From a virus: a DNA stretch of 58,269 nt. A model generated the notes under the pieces. It was not told the origin of the DNA, made no database searches, and was given only the letters and a program-made list of their open reading frames with translations. A program made the position numbers and the translations under genes. Shown piece after piece: positions 8,352 through 15,359 of the stretch (positions are counted from its first letter, which is position 1; each line of letters begins with the position of its first letter). The stretch is from positions 1-58,269 of the IMG/VR virus record IMGVR_UViG_3300027782_000098. One strand, written 5' to 3'.

Positions 8352-9638
8352 TTATTTAGGTCTTGAAATACCCAAACTACCTAAAAAGTCATCTAAACCG
8401 TCATCATCATCTTCGTCAGAGTCAATATCCTCTTCTTCTTTGTAATTCTCAAATTCGTCTTTCATTTGTTTTGCTTCTTTCATGATTTCTTCAAATCTTG
8501 AACTTGCCTTTTTATTTTTTGACGAATCCTCTGAAATGGCGTTTCCAATAATTTCTAAAAACTCTTGAGCTGGTATTTGGTATAACAAGATATGGAACCA
8601 ATTTATTAGTCCTTTATAGCTTGGGTCAAATATATCATCAGGTAATGCATATCTAATTTTTTCAACAATTTCAGGCCCAATTCTTAATTGCATTGGCTCA
8701 TTTGACAATACATCTGTTTGACCTAAAACTTTTTGACGAAGACCTGGTTCTTGAGGTAACCCATGTCTACCTTTAGCCTCTTCCAAACCTTTGATGATTT
8801 CATGGCATAGAATTGGAAAAATCATACCTGTTGCAATGATTTTAGTATCTGGTTGTTCTTCACCTTCTTCACCACCTTCATCTTCATCGGCATCACCTAA
8901 TTCAACCTTACCCGCAACACCTTGACCTGTTTGACTCATCATTTCAATCATTTGTTCCATACTAAAATATAGGAAATCATTGATTGCCATAATACCCAAA
9001 TAATCTCTATAAAGAGATGGGTCAATTGCATCTAATCTTGCTTTAACTTCAGGTTTTTGAAAAAGGTAATGACCTTTTTTTGCAGAACCCTGAATGATTG
9101 CATTTATAATATTTCTTTTATGTTTTTCTAATTCAAGAATTTCCTCATCTGTCAAATCTTCAATATCAAAAGATGGGATTTCTAATTTTTGTTCATCATC
9201 CTCTTCCTCTTCTTCATCATCTTCAGGCTCCATTCTAAAATTATCGGTATTTGGCATACCTAAATTGGCTTCTATTTGATACCAATCCGCAGGAACTTCA
9301 GCCTCATCAAGTGACGCTTCTTTTGCTAAATCAATTAACTCATCTTTGTGAGCTGATTCAATTCTCATAATGTTAGGAAGTTTTCTCATCATTTCTTGAT
9401 AAACCATTCCTTGAACTTGTTGTGAACTTAAATCTTGAATACCTGTAACTTCTCTTAATTTATCAGCAACTTTTTGAAATCTTTTACTAACCAATCTTTG
9501 TACATCAGCAACACCTTTTTTCATTGCGGGGTTCTGAGCATATAACCCTTCAGGACTAGCCAATTTTCTTTCCAAATTTGGGTCCATTCTTTCAGGAGTA
9601 TTCCCGTAATCTAATTGTTCTTTTAATTTCTTTGCCAT
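8352..9638 (-). CDS. Conserved acidic phage protein upstream of terminase
   Basis: 428 residues starting MAKKLKEQLDYGNTPERMD. It has an acidic stretch at about 138-150, a second acidic tract near 255-270 and a very acidic C-terminus (about 405-420), separated by helical hydrophobic segments such as LINWFHILLYQIPAQEFL. No known motif. Direct coupling to the terminase gene (6-nt gap) suggests a virion or packaging role, but I cannot assign one. Confidence 0.65.
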   Translation of the reverse strand: MAKKLKEQLDYGNTPERMDPNLERKLASPEGLYAQNPAMKKGVADVQRLVSKRFQKVADKLREVTGIQDLSSQQVQGMVYQEMMRKLPNIMRIESAHKDELIDLAKEASLDEAEVPADWYQIEANLGMPNTDNFRMEPEDDEEEEEDDEQKLEIPSFDIEDLTDEEILELEKHKRNIINAIIQGSAKKGHYLFQKPEVKARLDAIDPSLYRDYLGIMAINDFLYFSMEQMIEMMSQTGQGVAGKVELGDADEDEGGEEGEEQPDTKIIATGMIFPILCHEIIKGLEEAKGRHGLPQEPGLRQKVLGQTDVLSNEPMQLRIGPEIVEKIRYALPDDIFDPSYKGLINWFHILLYQIPAQEFLEIIGNAISEDSSKNKKASSRFEEIMKEAKQMKDEFENYKEEEDIDSDEDDDDGLDDFLGSLGISRPK

Positions 9639-9641
9639 AAA

Positions 9642-10409
9642 TTATTTTTCTAATAGTTGCATTATTACGTCAATGACTTTATCTTTAGCGTCTTCAGGAG
9701 AAACTTTTTTTGCCTTTGGAGCTGGGTTTTCACCAGGATTTGGATTTTTACCAGGGTGAGCTGGTCTTGGTTTTGTTCCAGGTTTTGTTCCAGGTTTTGT
9801 TGGTGCTGGTTTTGTTGTTGGTGCTGTTGCGGGGTTTTGTTCCGACAAGTATTTTACTAAATCACCTTTTGTAATTTTTGGAGGCATATGTTTTTCCACA
9901 ATTTTTTCTATTTGATTTTCTAAGAACAAAGATACGGAATTTTTTCCTTCCCCCAATTGTTTTTTTACTTCTCTAACACACCTTTCCCATTTTCTTGATT
10001 TTCTTGGACCTACTTGAGAATGGCAAATAGCCCACGGATTTGGTTTTCCTTCATACTCTTTTTCTTCTTCAAAAATTCCCATACCGTCATCTCCACCGCC
10101 AAATCCATCATCATTAGATGGACCGTTATCATTTCCAACACTATTACCCGCATAAGGGTCGTAACCACCTTCTTTTTCCGCAGAATCATCTAAATCAGCA
10201 TCCTCATCAATTTCTTTTTCATAAACTTGAAATGGTTTCTTTTCACTTTTTAATTTACTAATCATAGCAGTATCTGTTTTTGAAACATTAACTTGCTCAA
10301 CAAATAATTTTTTATGTAAAACTTCAATCTGAGATTCAGATAATTTACTAACTGTTTTAGAAGATAACCCCTTCTCAATTAGTTCTAATGCCTTTATATT
10401 AATTTTCAT
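9642..10409 (-). CDS. Hypothetical protein with Pro/Lys/Thr-rich linker
   Basis: 255 residues. The N-terminal helical part resembles the N-termini of other proteins here (LSESQIEVLHKKLF). An acidic and glycine-rich segment (about 65-115) precedes the motif NPWAICHSQVGPRKSRKWERCVREVK, which is Cys/Trp-rich and may bind metal or nucleic acid. A PTKPGTKPGTKPRP-type linker (about 195-235) leads to a short C-terminal helix. The WAICHSQVG-type segment occurs in many phage proteins of unknown function. The gene ends 4 nt before the next one and overlaps its predecessor by 11 nt. Confidence 0.6.
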   Translation of the reverse strand: MKINIKALELIEKGLSSKTVSKLSESQIEVLHKKLFVEQVNVSKTDTAMISKLKSEKKPFQVYEKEIDEDADLDDSAEKEGGYDPYAGNSVGNDNGPSNDDGFGGGDDGMGIFEEEKEYEGKPNPWAICHSQVGPRKSRKWERCVREVKKQLGEGKNSVSLFLENQIEKIVEKHMPPKITKGDLVKYLSEQNPATAPTTKPAPTKPGTKPGTKPRPAHPGKNPNPGENPAPKAKKVSPEDAKDKVIDVIMQLLEK

Positions 10410-10794
10410 ATACTAATTTTTTTTCAAATTCTAAAATCAAATCTCTTTCGTAGAGTTTATCTTTTATTTCTTGTTCTGTACTTCCAAATCTAAAGACAAT
10501 TCTTTTTTGTCCTTCAGATTCTTCTGTTTCCCAGGCTAACGCAACAACATCATCTAATGCGTCTATCATACAAAAAAAATCGGAGTTCTGAATCAATTCT
10601 AATTTTAAATCAGTATTTCTCAGAACTCCCACTTTCTTAATGTATTTTAATTCAGGTGGAGTCGGATAACCATTGGAAGGTCTACTTTCCCATGATTCTC
10701 CCCAAACATCCAAACTATCTGAAAAAATGAATTCGTAAAGATTATCTCCCTTATAGTTAGGACCTAAGCCGTTCACATAAGTTAAATAACTCAT
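10399..10794 (-). CDS. Hypothetical protein in virion cluster
   Basis: 131 residues starting MSYLTYVNGLGPNYKGDNLYEFIF. The composition is that of a soluble alpha/beta protein with many Trp and Glu; no motif is recognised. It overlaps its neighbours by 11 nt and 4 nt, so it is tightly coupled in the operon that leads to terminase and portal. Confidence 0.6.
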   Translation of the reverse strand: MSYLTYVNGLGPNYKGDNLYEFIFSDSLDVWGESWESRPSNGYPTPPELKYIKKVGVLRNTDLKLELIQNSDFFCMIDALDDVVALAWETEESEGQKRIVFRFGSTEQEIKDKLYERDLILEFEKKLVYEN

Positions 10795-12005
10795 ACCAAT
10801 AATCCATTAGGTGAAATTCTTACTTGTTCACCGTTGTTTTCAAATACTAAATTCTTTTTATTTGTGATACCAACAAATTTAGAACCTACGTTCTCTTCTA
10901 AGAATTTTTTAGCCGCTAATTCTTGTTCAATAGTTTCAGTCATTTTAATAACTGATTCCATAACTTTTTTAACTTCAGATTTTTTCTTTAAAGTTTGTTG
11001 TGTTTGTTTTTCTTTTTGTTCTCTAATTTCTTTTTTAGAAACTTCAAAATATTTTGATATAACTTTGTCTACTTTTGATTCTTTGAAAATACTGTCAAAT
11101 ATTGCTCCGTGACCTGATTCTTCCATTTCATAACCTTCAACTGGTATGTCCATATCAGCTTGGATATCTTCAACTTCAGTATCGTCGGTAAAATCCTCAC
11201 CATCCATATCATCTTCTTGACCAAATTCTTTAGTTTCATCTTCTTCAAATTTATTTAAAATATCTTCTTTATCTTCCTCAGATAAAGTACCTAAATCTAA
11301 TGATGATAAAACCATGTTAATAACATACTTAATATCTTCAGAAGTCATTCCTACTTCACCATCAAGAACTCTAATTTTTTGAGTTAATTTACCTGTAAGT
11401 TTTTGAATTGTTTTAAAAGTAACTTGTTCTTCGTTGTCATTTCCACCTTCTTCTTCAGTGTCAACATCAACATCTACGTCAATATCTTCAACATCGTCAG
11501 TTGGTTCCGCTCCCATGTCTTCTACACCCATGTCACCTACAGGTGATGGTGGTAATTCAGGGCTAGGAACTGCTGGTGGTGATGCAGGTACATCAGCAAT
11601 TGGTGATTCAACAGGTGTCGCAGGTTTTGGTGTTTTTAATGTGAATCTTTTTTGTTCACCATATAAAGAAACTCCTTCATCATTTTCATTGATTCTATTT
11701 AACTCCCCTGCAACAAGATTTAATCTTTTAAACGCCTGAGAATATGAAGAATAGTATTTTCTATTTTTCATAGGTTCAATATATTCAGTTTCTGACTCAG
11801 AAATAGTCTTCTTAATTATGTACCCTTGTCTTTCTCTAACAATTTGATAATTGTTTCCATCAGCAAGAGATACTGAATATTCGGACTTTGCAGTCTCATT
11901 TATAGTTTGAGGAATTGTCTCTTTAAAACGAGCAATTTCCATAATTCTATTTATCTTATCTTGGCCAGTTAATTTTTCACTACCAATTGGTTTTAAATCT
12001 GCCAT
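10791..12005 (-). CDS. Hypothetical virion-cluster protein with acidic middle
   Basis: 404 residues. The N-terminal 110 residues form a compact domain with the sequence YIIKKTISESETEYIEPM. Next comes a Pro/Ala-rich segment (about 125-160) and a long Asp/Glu tract (about 165-195 and 255-290). A Lys-rich coiled coil follows (about 300-365), and a small C-terminal domain ends in NGEQVRISPNGLLV. No family is recognised. The repeated acidic tracts resemble those in the scaffold and other virion genes here. Confidence 0.6.
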   Translation of the reverse strand: MADLKPIGSEKLTGQDKINRIMEIARFKETIPQTINETAKSEYSVSLADGNNYQIVRERQGYIIKKTISESETEYIEPMKNRKYYSSYSQAFKRLNLVAGELNRINENDEGVSLYGEQKRFTLKTPKPATPVESPIADVPASPPAVPSPELPPSPVGDMGVEDMGAEPTDDVEDIDVDVDVDTEEEGGNDNEEQVTFKTIQKLTGKLTQKIRVLDGEVGMTSEDIKYVINMVLSSLDLGTLSEEDKEDILNKFEEDETKEFGQEDDMDGEDFTDDTEVEDIQADMDIPVEGYEMEESGHGAIFDSIFKESKVDKVISKYFEVSKKEIREQKEKQTQQTLKKKSEVKKVMESVIKMTETIEQELAAKKFLEENVGSKFVGITNKKNLVFENNGEQVRISPNGLLV

Positions 12006-12023
12006 ATTTTTAGTTATTTATTT

Positions 12024-13388
12024 TTAGTTATTTAGTCCGTTAAAACCACCTAAGGCGATTCCGTTTAATTGTTGTATTGATACATTACCATTTTCATCTG
12101 TAAACACTGGATGTGGTGCAATTGCCCCATCAGGTGCTGTTCCACCACTAAATCCACCTAATATGTCTATAGTATACGCATATTGTTGGTCCGCAGAAAA
12201 TCCTGAAAAGAATTGTGTTGGACTTGGTGTTGGTGTAACTGCAGGTGTTCCTGTTTGTGTTGGTGTAACTGCAGGTGTTCCTGTTTGTGTTGGTGTTTTA
12301 GTTTGTGTTGGTGTAACTGCAGGTGTTCCTGTTTGTGTTGGTGTATTTGTTGGTGTTTTAGTATTTGTTGGTGTGTTGGTAGGTGTTTTAGTTACCGTAG
12401 CAGTATTTGTTGGTGTTTTAGTTTGCGTTGGTGTTTGCGTTGATGTTTTAGTTGGTGTTTGCGTTGATGTTTGAGTAGGTGTTCCTGTTTGAGTAGGTGT
12501 TCCTGTTTGAGTAGGTGTTCCTGTTTGAGTAGGTGTATTTGTTGGCGTTTTAGTTTGTGTTGTTGTATTTGTCGGTGTGTTGGTAGGAGTCTTAGTTGGT
12601 GTTGTAGTATTTGTTGGAGTAACACTTGAAGTAACTGATGGTGTTGGTGTTGGTAATGGACAAGAACCTATAGAAACATAAGAACCATCCCCTTGAACTA
12701 TAGTAACCTCAATAGAACAAACTACCAAAGTTTGATATGCTTGTATTTGTACTGTATTTAAAAATCCATCACAGTCTTTGTATATAAAAGTAGTGTTACC
12801 ACTACCACCATATAATTGATACGTTTTACACACTCCAGGAGTATTACTTGGTGTTACCGATATTGTTGGAGTATTACTTGGTGTTTGAGTTTGTGTTGCA
12901 GTATTACTTGGTGTTTGAGTTTGTGTTGCAGTATTACTTGGGGTTTGTGTTTTAGTCGGTGTTGTAGTGTTAGTAGGTGTATTTGTTGGTGTTGTAGTGT
13001 TAGTAGGTGTATTTGTTGGTGTTTTTGTTACGGTCGGAGTTGAAGTAACATTTGCAGTACCTGTCTGAGTAGGCGTGTTTGTTGGGGTCTTAGTTGGTGT
13101 TGGGGTCTTAGTTGGTGTTGCAGTATTAGTAGTTGTAACAGTAGGTGTTGGTGTTACAACAGCTTGGCAAGTTACACAATCACCATAATCAACTGACATA
13201 GTTAATACAGTATCAGTACCTGTGTTAGGTTCTGCATTATCAATGATATCGTAACATCCAGGTGTTGTTGCACCAACGAATGTTAAATAATAATTTCCAT
13301 TAACTGCAGGTAATGATGAACTATCAAAATCAATTAATTTTGCTGGTCCGCCACTACAAGCGCCTATAAGATATGTAACTAATGCCAT
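12024..13388 (-). CDS. Thr/Pro-repeat virion surface protein (fibre or adhesin-like)
   Basis: 454 residues. Two small Cys-containing beta-rich modules (about 1-78 and 182-235) are separated and followed by long low-complexity arrays of TPTNTPTQT-type repeats (about 80-180 and 238-395). A unique C-terminal end (about 400-454) finishes in GGFNGLNN. Thr/Pro repeats of this sort occur as extended stalks in phage fibres and bacterial surface proteins and may be glycosylated. No signal peptide is visible, which fits a virion rather than a secreted protein. The DNA repeats are a consequence of the coding repeats. Confidence 0.65.
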   Translation of the reverse strand: MALVTYLIGACSGGPAKLIDFDSSSLPAVNGNYYLTFVGATTPGCYDIIDNAEPNTGTDTVLTMSVDYGDCVTCQAVVTPTPTVTTTNTATPTKTPTPTKTPTNTPTQTGTANVTSTPTVTKTPTNTPTNTTTPTNTPTNTTTPTKTQTPSNTATQTQTPSNTATQTQTPSNTPTISVTPSNTPGVCKTYQLYGGSGNTTFIYKDCDGFLNTVQIQAYQTLVVCSIEVTIVQGDGSYVSIGSCPLPTPTPSVTSSVTPTNTTTPTKTPTNTPTNTTTQTKTPTNTPTQTGTPTQTGTPTQTGTPTQTSTQTPTKTSTQTPTQTKTPTNTATVTKTPTNTPTNTKTPTNTPTQTGTPAVTPTQTKTPTQTGTPAVTPTQTGTPAVTPTPSPTQFFSGFSADQQYAYTIDILGGFSGGTAPDGAIAPHPVFTDENGNVSIQQLNGIALGGFNGLNN

Positions 13389-13401
13389 TTATTTTTTTCT
13401 T

Positions 13402-13409
13402 TATAAATA
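13402..13409 (-). promoter_or_regulatory. Phage-type promoter box (ATATTTATA)
   Basis: NTATTTATN box, 13 nt upstream of the Thr/Pro-repeat gene start. Confidence 0.45.
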
Positions 13410-13432
13410 TATGATTAATCCGAATTATTTAA

Positions 13433-14158
13433 TTAATCTTGAATAGTTCTTTCAACCGACAACTGTTTGTCAGTTTCTTTATTTGCAATATCAAATAATT
13501 TTTCAATATGACCTGACCTTCTTAAGAATTTAAAAACAAGATTTTCGTAGGATAATTCACCATCACTTTCCAATCCTGATTTTCGGTAATCTTTAAGTTT
13601 TTCTTTAATTGACTCCAAATCTTTACCTTCTTCTATTGCGGTGTCTATTTTTTCTGTCCAACATTTAATTTTTTTCTCAAGGACTTCTTTGTCAACATTA
13701 TTTTTAAACTCTTCAGGTTTACTAATCCATTCATCATTCATAACTGAGTAAACCCCTGAACTATAATGTGATTCCTCTGTGTCTTGGGCATAAAGTTCAA
13801 CATCATATCCAAATATTCTAATGTCGTGTTTATCGTTAAAAACTTGTTTCTTTAAATTGAACAACTCCTTGTATAATTCGGCTTGATTCTCATATTGTTG
13901 TAAATCAACTAAAACATGTAAATCAAAATCTGAAAATTCAGACCAATTAAAATTTGCTAACGAACCTGTTAGTACCACATCTTCAACAAATACATCTTCA
14001 CCCAAATAATTAATAAACTCATCCGCGATACGCATAAGAGCCTTCCTAACTTTAGGAACCATAGTCGCCTTATCAGGATTTTTAGGATTTTCCCAAATTT
14101 TTGGGTTTAAGGTTTCCTTTACAGAAAAACTATTAAGTATCTTTTGAAAATTATTCAT
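13433..14158 (-). CDS. Predicted nucleotidyltransferase (pol-beta superfamily)
   Basis: 241 residues. The segment VVLTGSLANFNWSEFSDFDL (about 62-81) carries the GS...DxD signature of the superfamily, and DVELYAQD (about 123-130) offers the third acidic residue. Such enzymes transfer nucleotides to RNA, proteins or small molecules. The size and single-domain build are closer to minimal or antitoxin-type enzymes than to CCA-adding enzymes. Substrate is unknown; a role in RNA end processing is possible given the tRNA array but not shown. Confidence 0.75.
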   Translation of the reverse strand: MNNFQKILNSFSVKETLNPKIWENPKNPDKATMVPKVRKALMRIADEFINYLGEDVFVEDVVLTGSLANFNWSEFSDFDLHVLVDLQQYENQAELYKELFNLKKQVFNDKHDIRIFGYDVELYAQDTEESHYSSGVYSVMNDEWISKPEEFKNNVDKEVLEKKIKCWTEKIDTAIEEGKDLESIKEKLKDYRKSGLESDGELSYENLVFKFLRRSGHIEKLFDIANKETDKQLSVERTIQD

Positions 14159-14162
14159 CTTT

Positions 14163-14171
14163 AATAAATAG
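14163..14171 (-). promoter_or_regulatory. Phage-type promoter box (CTATTTATT)
   Basis: NTATTTATN box only 4 nt upstream of the nucleotidyltransferase ATG, implying a very short or absent leader. Confidence 0.45.
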
Positions 14172-14179
14172 TGATAATA

Positions 14180-14422
14180 TTATAGTTTCTTGTATTTGAA
14201 TTTTTTAGATATTTCAGTTACAAAAAATTTACCTTGTGATTCGGCTTTTCTGAATTGTGTATAGGTTTTATGAGGTACATCTTCATACTCATATTTAAAT
14301 CCATTTTTAAATTCAGCAACTAATTTTTTTGTTTCAGTATCGTATTCTGTTCTTGTGATGTTAGACGATTCAATCTCATTCAAAATCTTCGTCCCAACTA
14401 TCTGTTCTCTCTTTACTGCCAT
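14180..14422 (-). CDS. KTSC-domain protein
   Basis: 80 residues. The pattern SSNITRTEYDTETKKL, then F-K-N-G-F-K-Y-E-Y-E-D-V-P, then Y-x-x-F-x-x-A-x-S-x-G-K-F matches the KTSC domain, a small fold often found alone or fused to lysyl-tRNA synthetases; its biochemical role is unknown. The start overlaps the end of the upstream gene by 47 nt in another frame, so a later start (for example at codon 6-10) cannot be excluded. Confidence 0.75.
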   Translation of the reverse strand: MAVKREQIVGTKILNEIESSNITRTEYDTETKKLVAEFKNGFKYEYEDVPHKTYTQFRKAESQGKFFVTEISKKFKYKKL

Positions 14423-14714
14423 TTTCTTTAAGTGGTGTTAAGTCGTTTATTTTTTCTAATAATGGTTGTAGGTATGTAACAAACTCATTAAAATCAATAT
14501 CAAAACCATAATCTTTAACTTGATTAAATAAAGCCTTTTGAACACCTTGAAACTTGTGAAACAGGTCCATCATTTTTTTAGTATACGTTGGCGGTTTTAT
14601 TAAATCACTTTCACTAAACCCCAATTCTTGAAAATGTTGTCTCAACTCAAGATAAATCTCAAGTAATTCTTTGGTACCTATTGTATCATTTAAGAATTTT
14701 TCAAATTGCTTCAT
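14376..14714 (-). CDS. Hypothetical helical protein
   Basis: 112 residues starting MKQFEKFLNDTIGTKELLEIY. Predicted mostly helical with amphipathic heptads, no membrane segment, acidic C-terminus. No family recognised. It has its own upstream box and overlaps the KTSC gene at its 3' end. Confidence 0.55.
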   Translation of the reverse strand: MKQFEKFLNDTIGTKELLEIYLELRQHFQELGFSESDLIKPPTYTKKMMDLFHKFQGVQKALFNQVKDYGFDIDFNEFVTYLQPLLEKINDLTPLKENGSKERTDSWDEDFE

Positions 14715-14717
14715 GTA

Positions 14718-14726
14718 TATAAATAC
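14718..14726 (-). promoter_or_regulatory. Phage-type promoter box (GTATTTATA)
   Basis: NTATTTATN box 3 nt upstream of the ATG at 14714; it adjoins the terminator of the preceding gene. Confidence 0.45.
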
Positions 14727-14753
14727 AAAACCCCCACTAAATGTGAGGGTTTT
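14727..14753 (-). terminator. Rho-independent terminator
   Basis: Imperfect stem AAAACCCCCAC/GTGAGGGTTTT with a short loop and a T-run on the minus strand; it ends the UVR-protein transcript. Confidence 0.7.
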
Positions 14754-14755
14754 AT

Positions 14756-15163
14756 TTAAGACTTTAGTTTTTTTAACTGGTCTCGGAGTTCAATTGCCAT
14801 TTCAAAGTTTTGTTCCTTAATCGCTTTCTTCAATTCAAGTTCAACTTTTTCAATCTCTTCTTGATTTGATTCCAAGTTTTTGATTTGGTCTCTCAACTTA
14901 ACTGCTGATTCAAAATCTTCAGTTTCAATAGCTCTTTGAAGTTTAATTTTAAGGTATTCTTCTTTACTCATTTCTTTTGAGTTGGGAGCGTCAAAGTCCG
15001 ATAAATCAAACACCTTAACATAACTTGTAAATTTATACGAACCATCTGGTGATTCATAACTTTTTTCCGTCCAATCCGTTTTACGGAAATCCTCCATCAT
15101 TTTTTCATAACGAGCCATTAACTCGTCAAAGTTTAAATTAAAGTTTCTTCTGTTTCCAAACAT
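14756..15163 (-). CDS. Double UVR-motif protein (McsA/UvrB-motif-like), candidate Clp partner
   Basis: 135 residues. The C-terminal half has two successive UVR motifs: LQRAIETEDFESAVKLRDQI (about 77-96) and a second with the core AIKEQNFEMAIELRDQL (about 113-129). The UVR motif mediates contacts in UvrB/UvrC, in the ClpC middle domain and in McsA, a ClpC adaptor partner. The gene is divergent from a ClpC-like ATPase, which also contains a UVR-like segment. An adaptor or regulator role for that ATPase is my inference. The N-terminal 60 residues are unique. Confidence 0.7.
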   Translation of the reverse strand: MFGNRRNFNLNFDELMARYEKMMEDFRKTDWTEKSYESPDGSYKFTSYVKVFDLSDFDAPNSKEMSKEEYLKIKLQRAIETEDFESAVKLRDQIKNLESNQEEIEKVELELKKAIKEQNFEMAIELRDQLKKLKS

Positions 15164-15167
15164 AATT

Positions 15168-15198
15168 TTTGTTTTTTTAAATTTATTGTTTATCTTTG
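15168..15198 (+). promoter_or_regulatory. Host-type promoter (TTTG, 19 bp, TATCTTTG)
   Basis: TTTG at 15168-15171, exactly 19 bp, then TATCTTTG at 15191-15198, a full match to the Bacteroidota housekeeping consensus. The predicted start near 15204 gives a leader of about 155 nt to the Clp ATPase and places two palindromes inside the leader. A weaker second candidate (TTTG at 15310, 20 bp, GACCTTTG at 15334-15341) lies just before the ATG. Confidence 0.7.
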
Positions 15199-15261
15199 TG
15201 GTATCAAATTTTGTTCCTTACATAAATATAAGACATTTTTTCGGATAAAACAAGTAGTATA

Positions 15262-15274
15262 TGACATTATGTCA
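15262..15274. promoter_or_regulatory. Palindromic operator candidate 1
   Basis: TGACATTATGTCA: half-sites TGACA/TGTCA with a 3-bp centre. Same half-sites as the copy 30 bp downstream. Typical of a homodimeric repressor site; the regulator is not identified. Confidence 0.6.
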
Positions 15275-15291
15275 TGTTAATAAATATAATC

Positions 15292-15304
15292 TGACAATAT
15301 GTCA
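15292..15304. promoter_or_regulatory. Palindromic operator candidate 2
   Basis: TGACAATATGTCA, same half-sites as the first palindrome, centre-to-centre distance 30 bp (about three helical turns). It ends 5 bp before the second candidate TTTG element. Confidence 0.6.
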
Positions 15305-15359
15305 AAATATTTGGTAGTGTACGAAATTTGATGGACCTTTGTAAAAACGATAATATAAT

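Noticed and set aside
12163-12625. CRISPR-like short tandem repeats
   Set aside because: The repeats are in frame with and fully explained by Thr/Pro codons of the fibre-like protein; there are no unique spacers.
13433-14158. CCA-adding enzyme for the phage tRNAs, which lack encoded CCA
   Set aside because: Only the generic nucleotidyltransferase signature is visible; the RNA-binding and fidelity motifs of CCA enzymes are absent, and the host enzyme would suffice.
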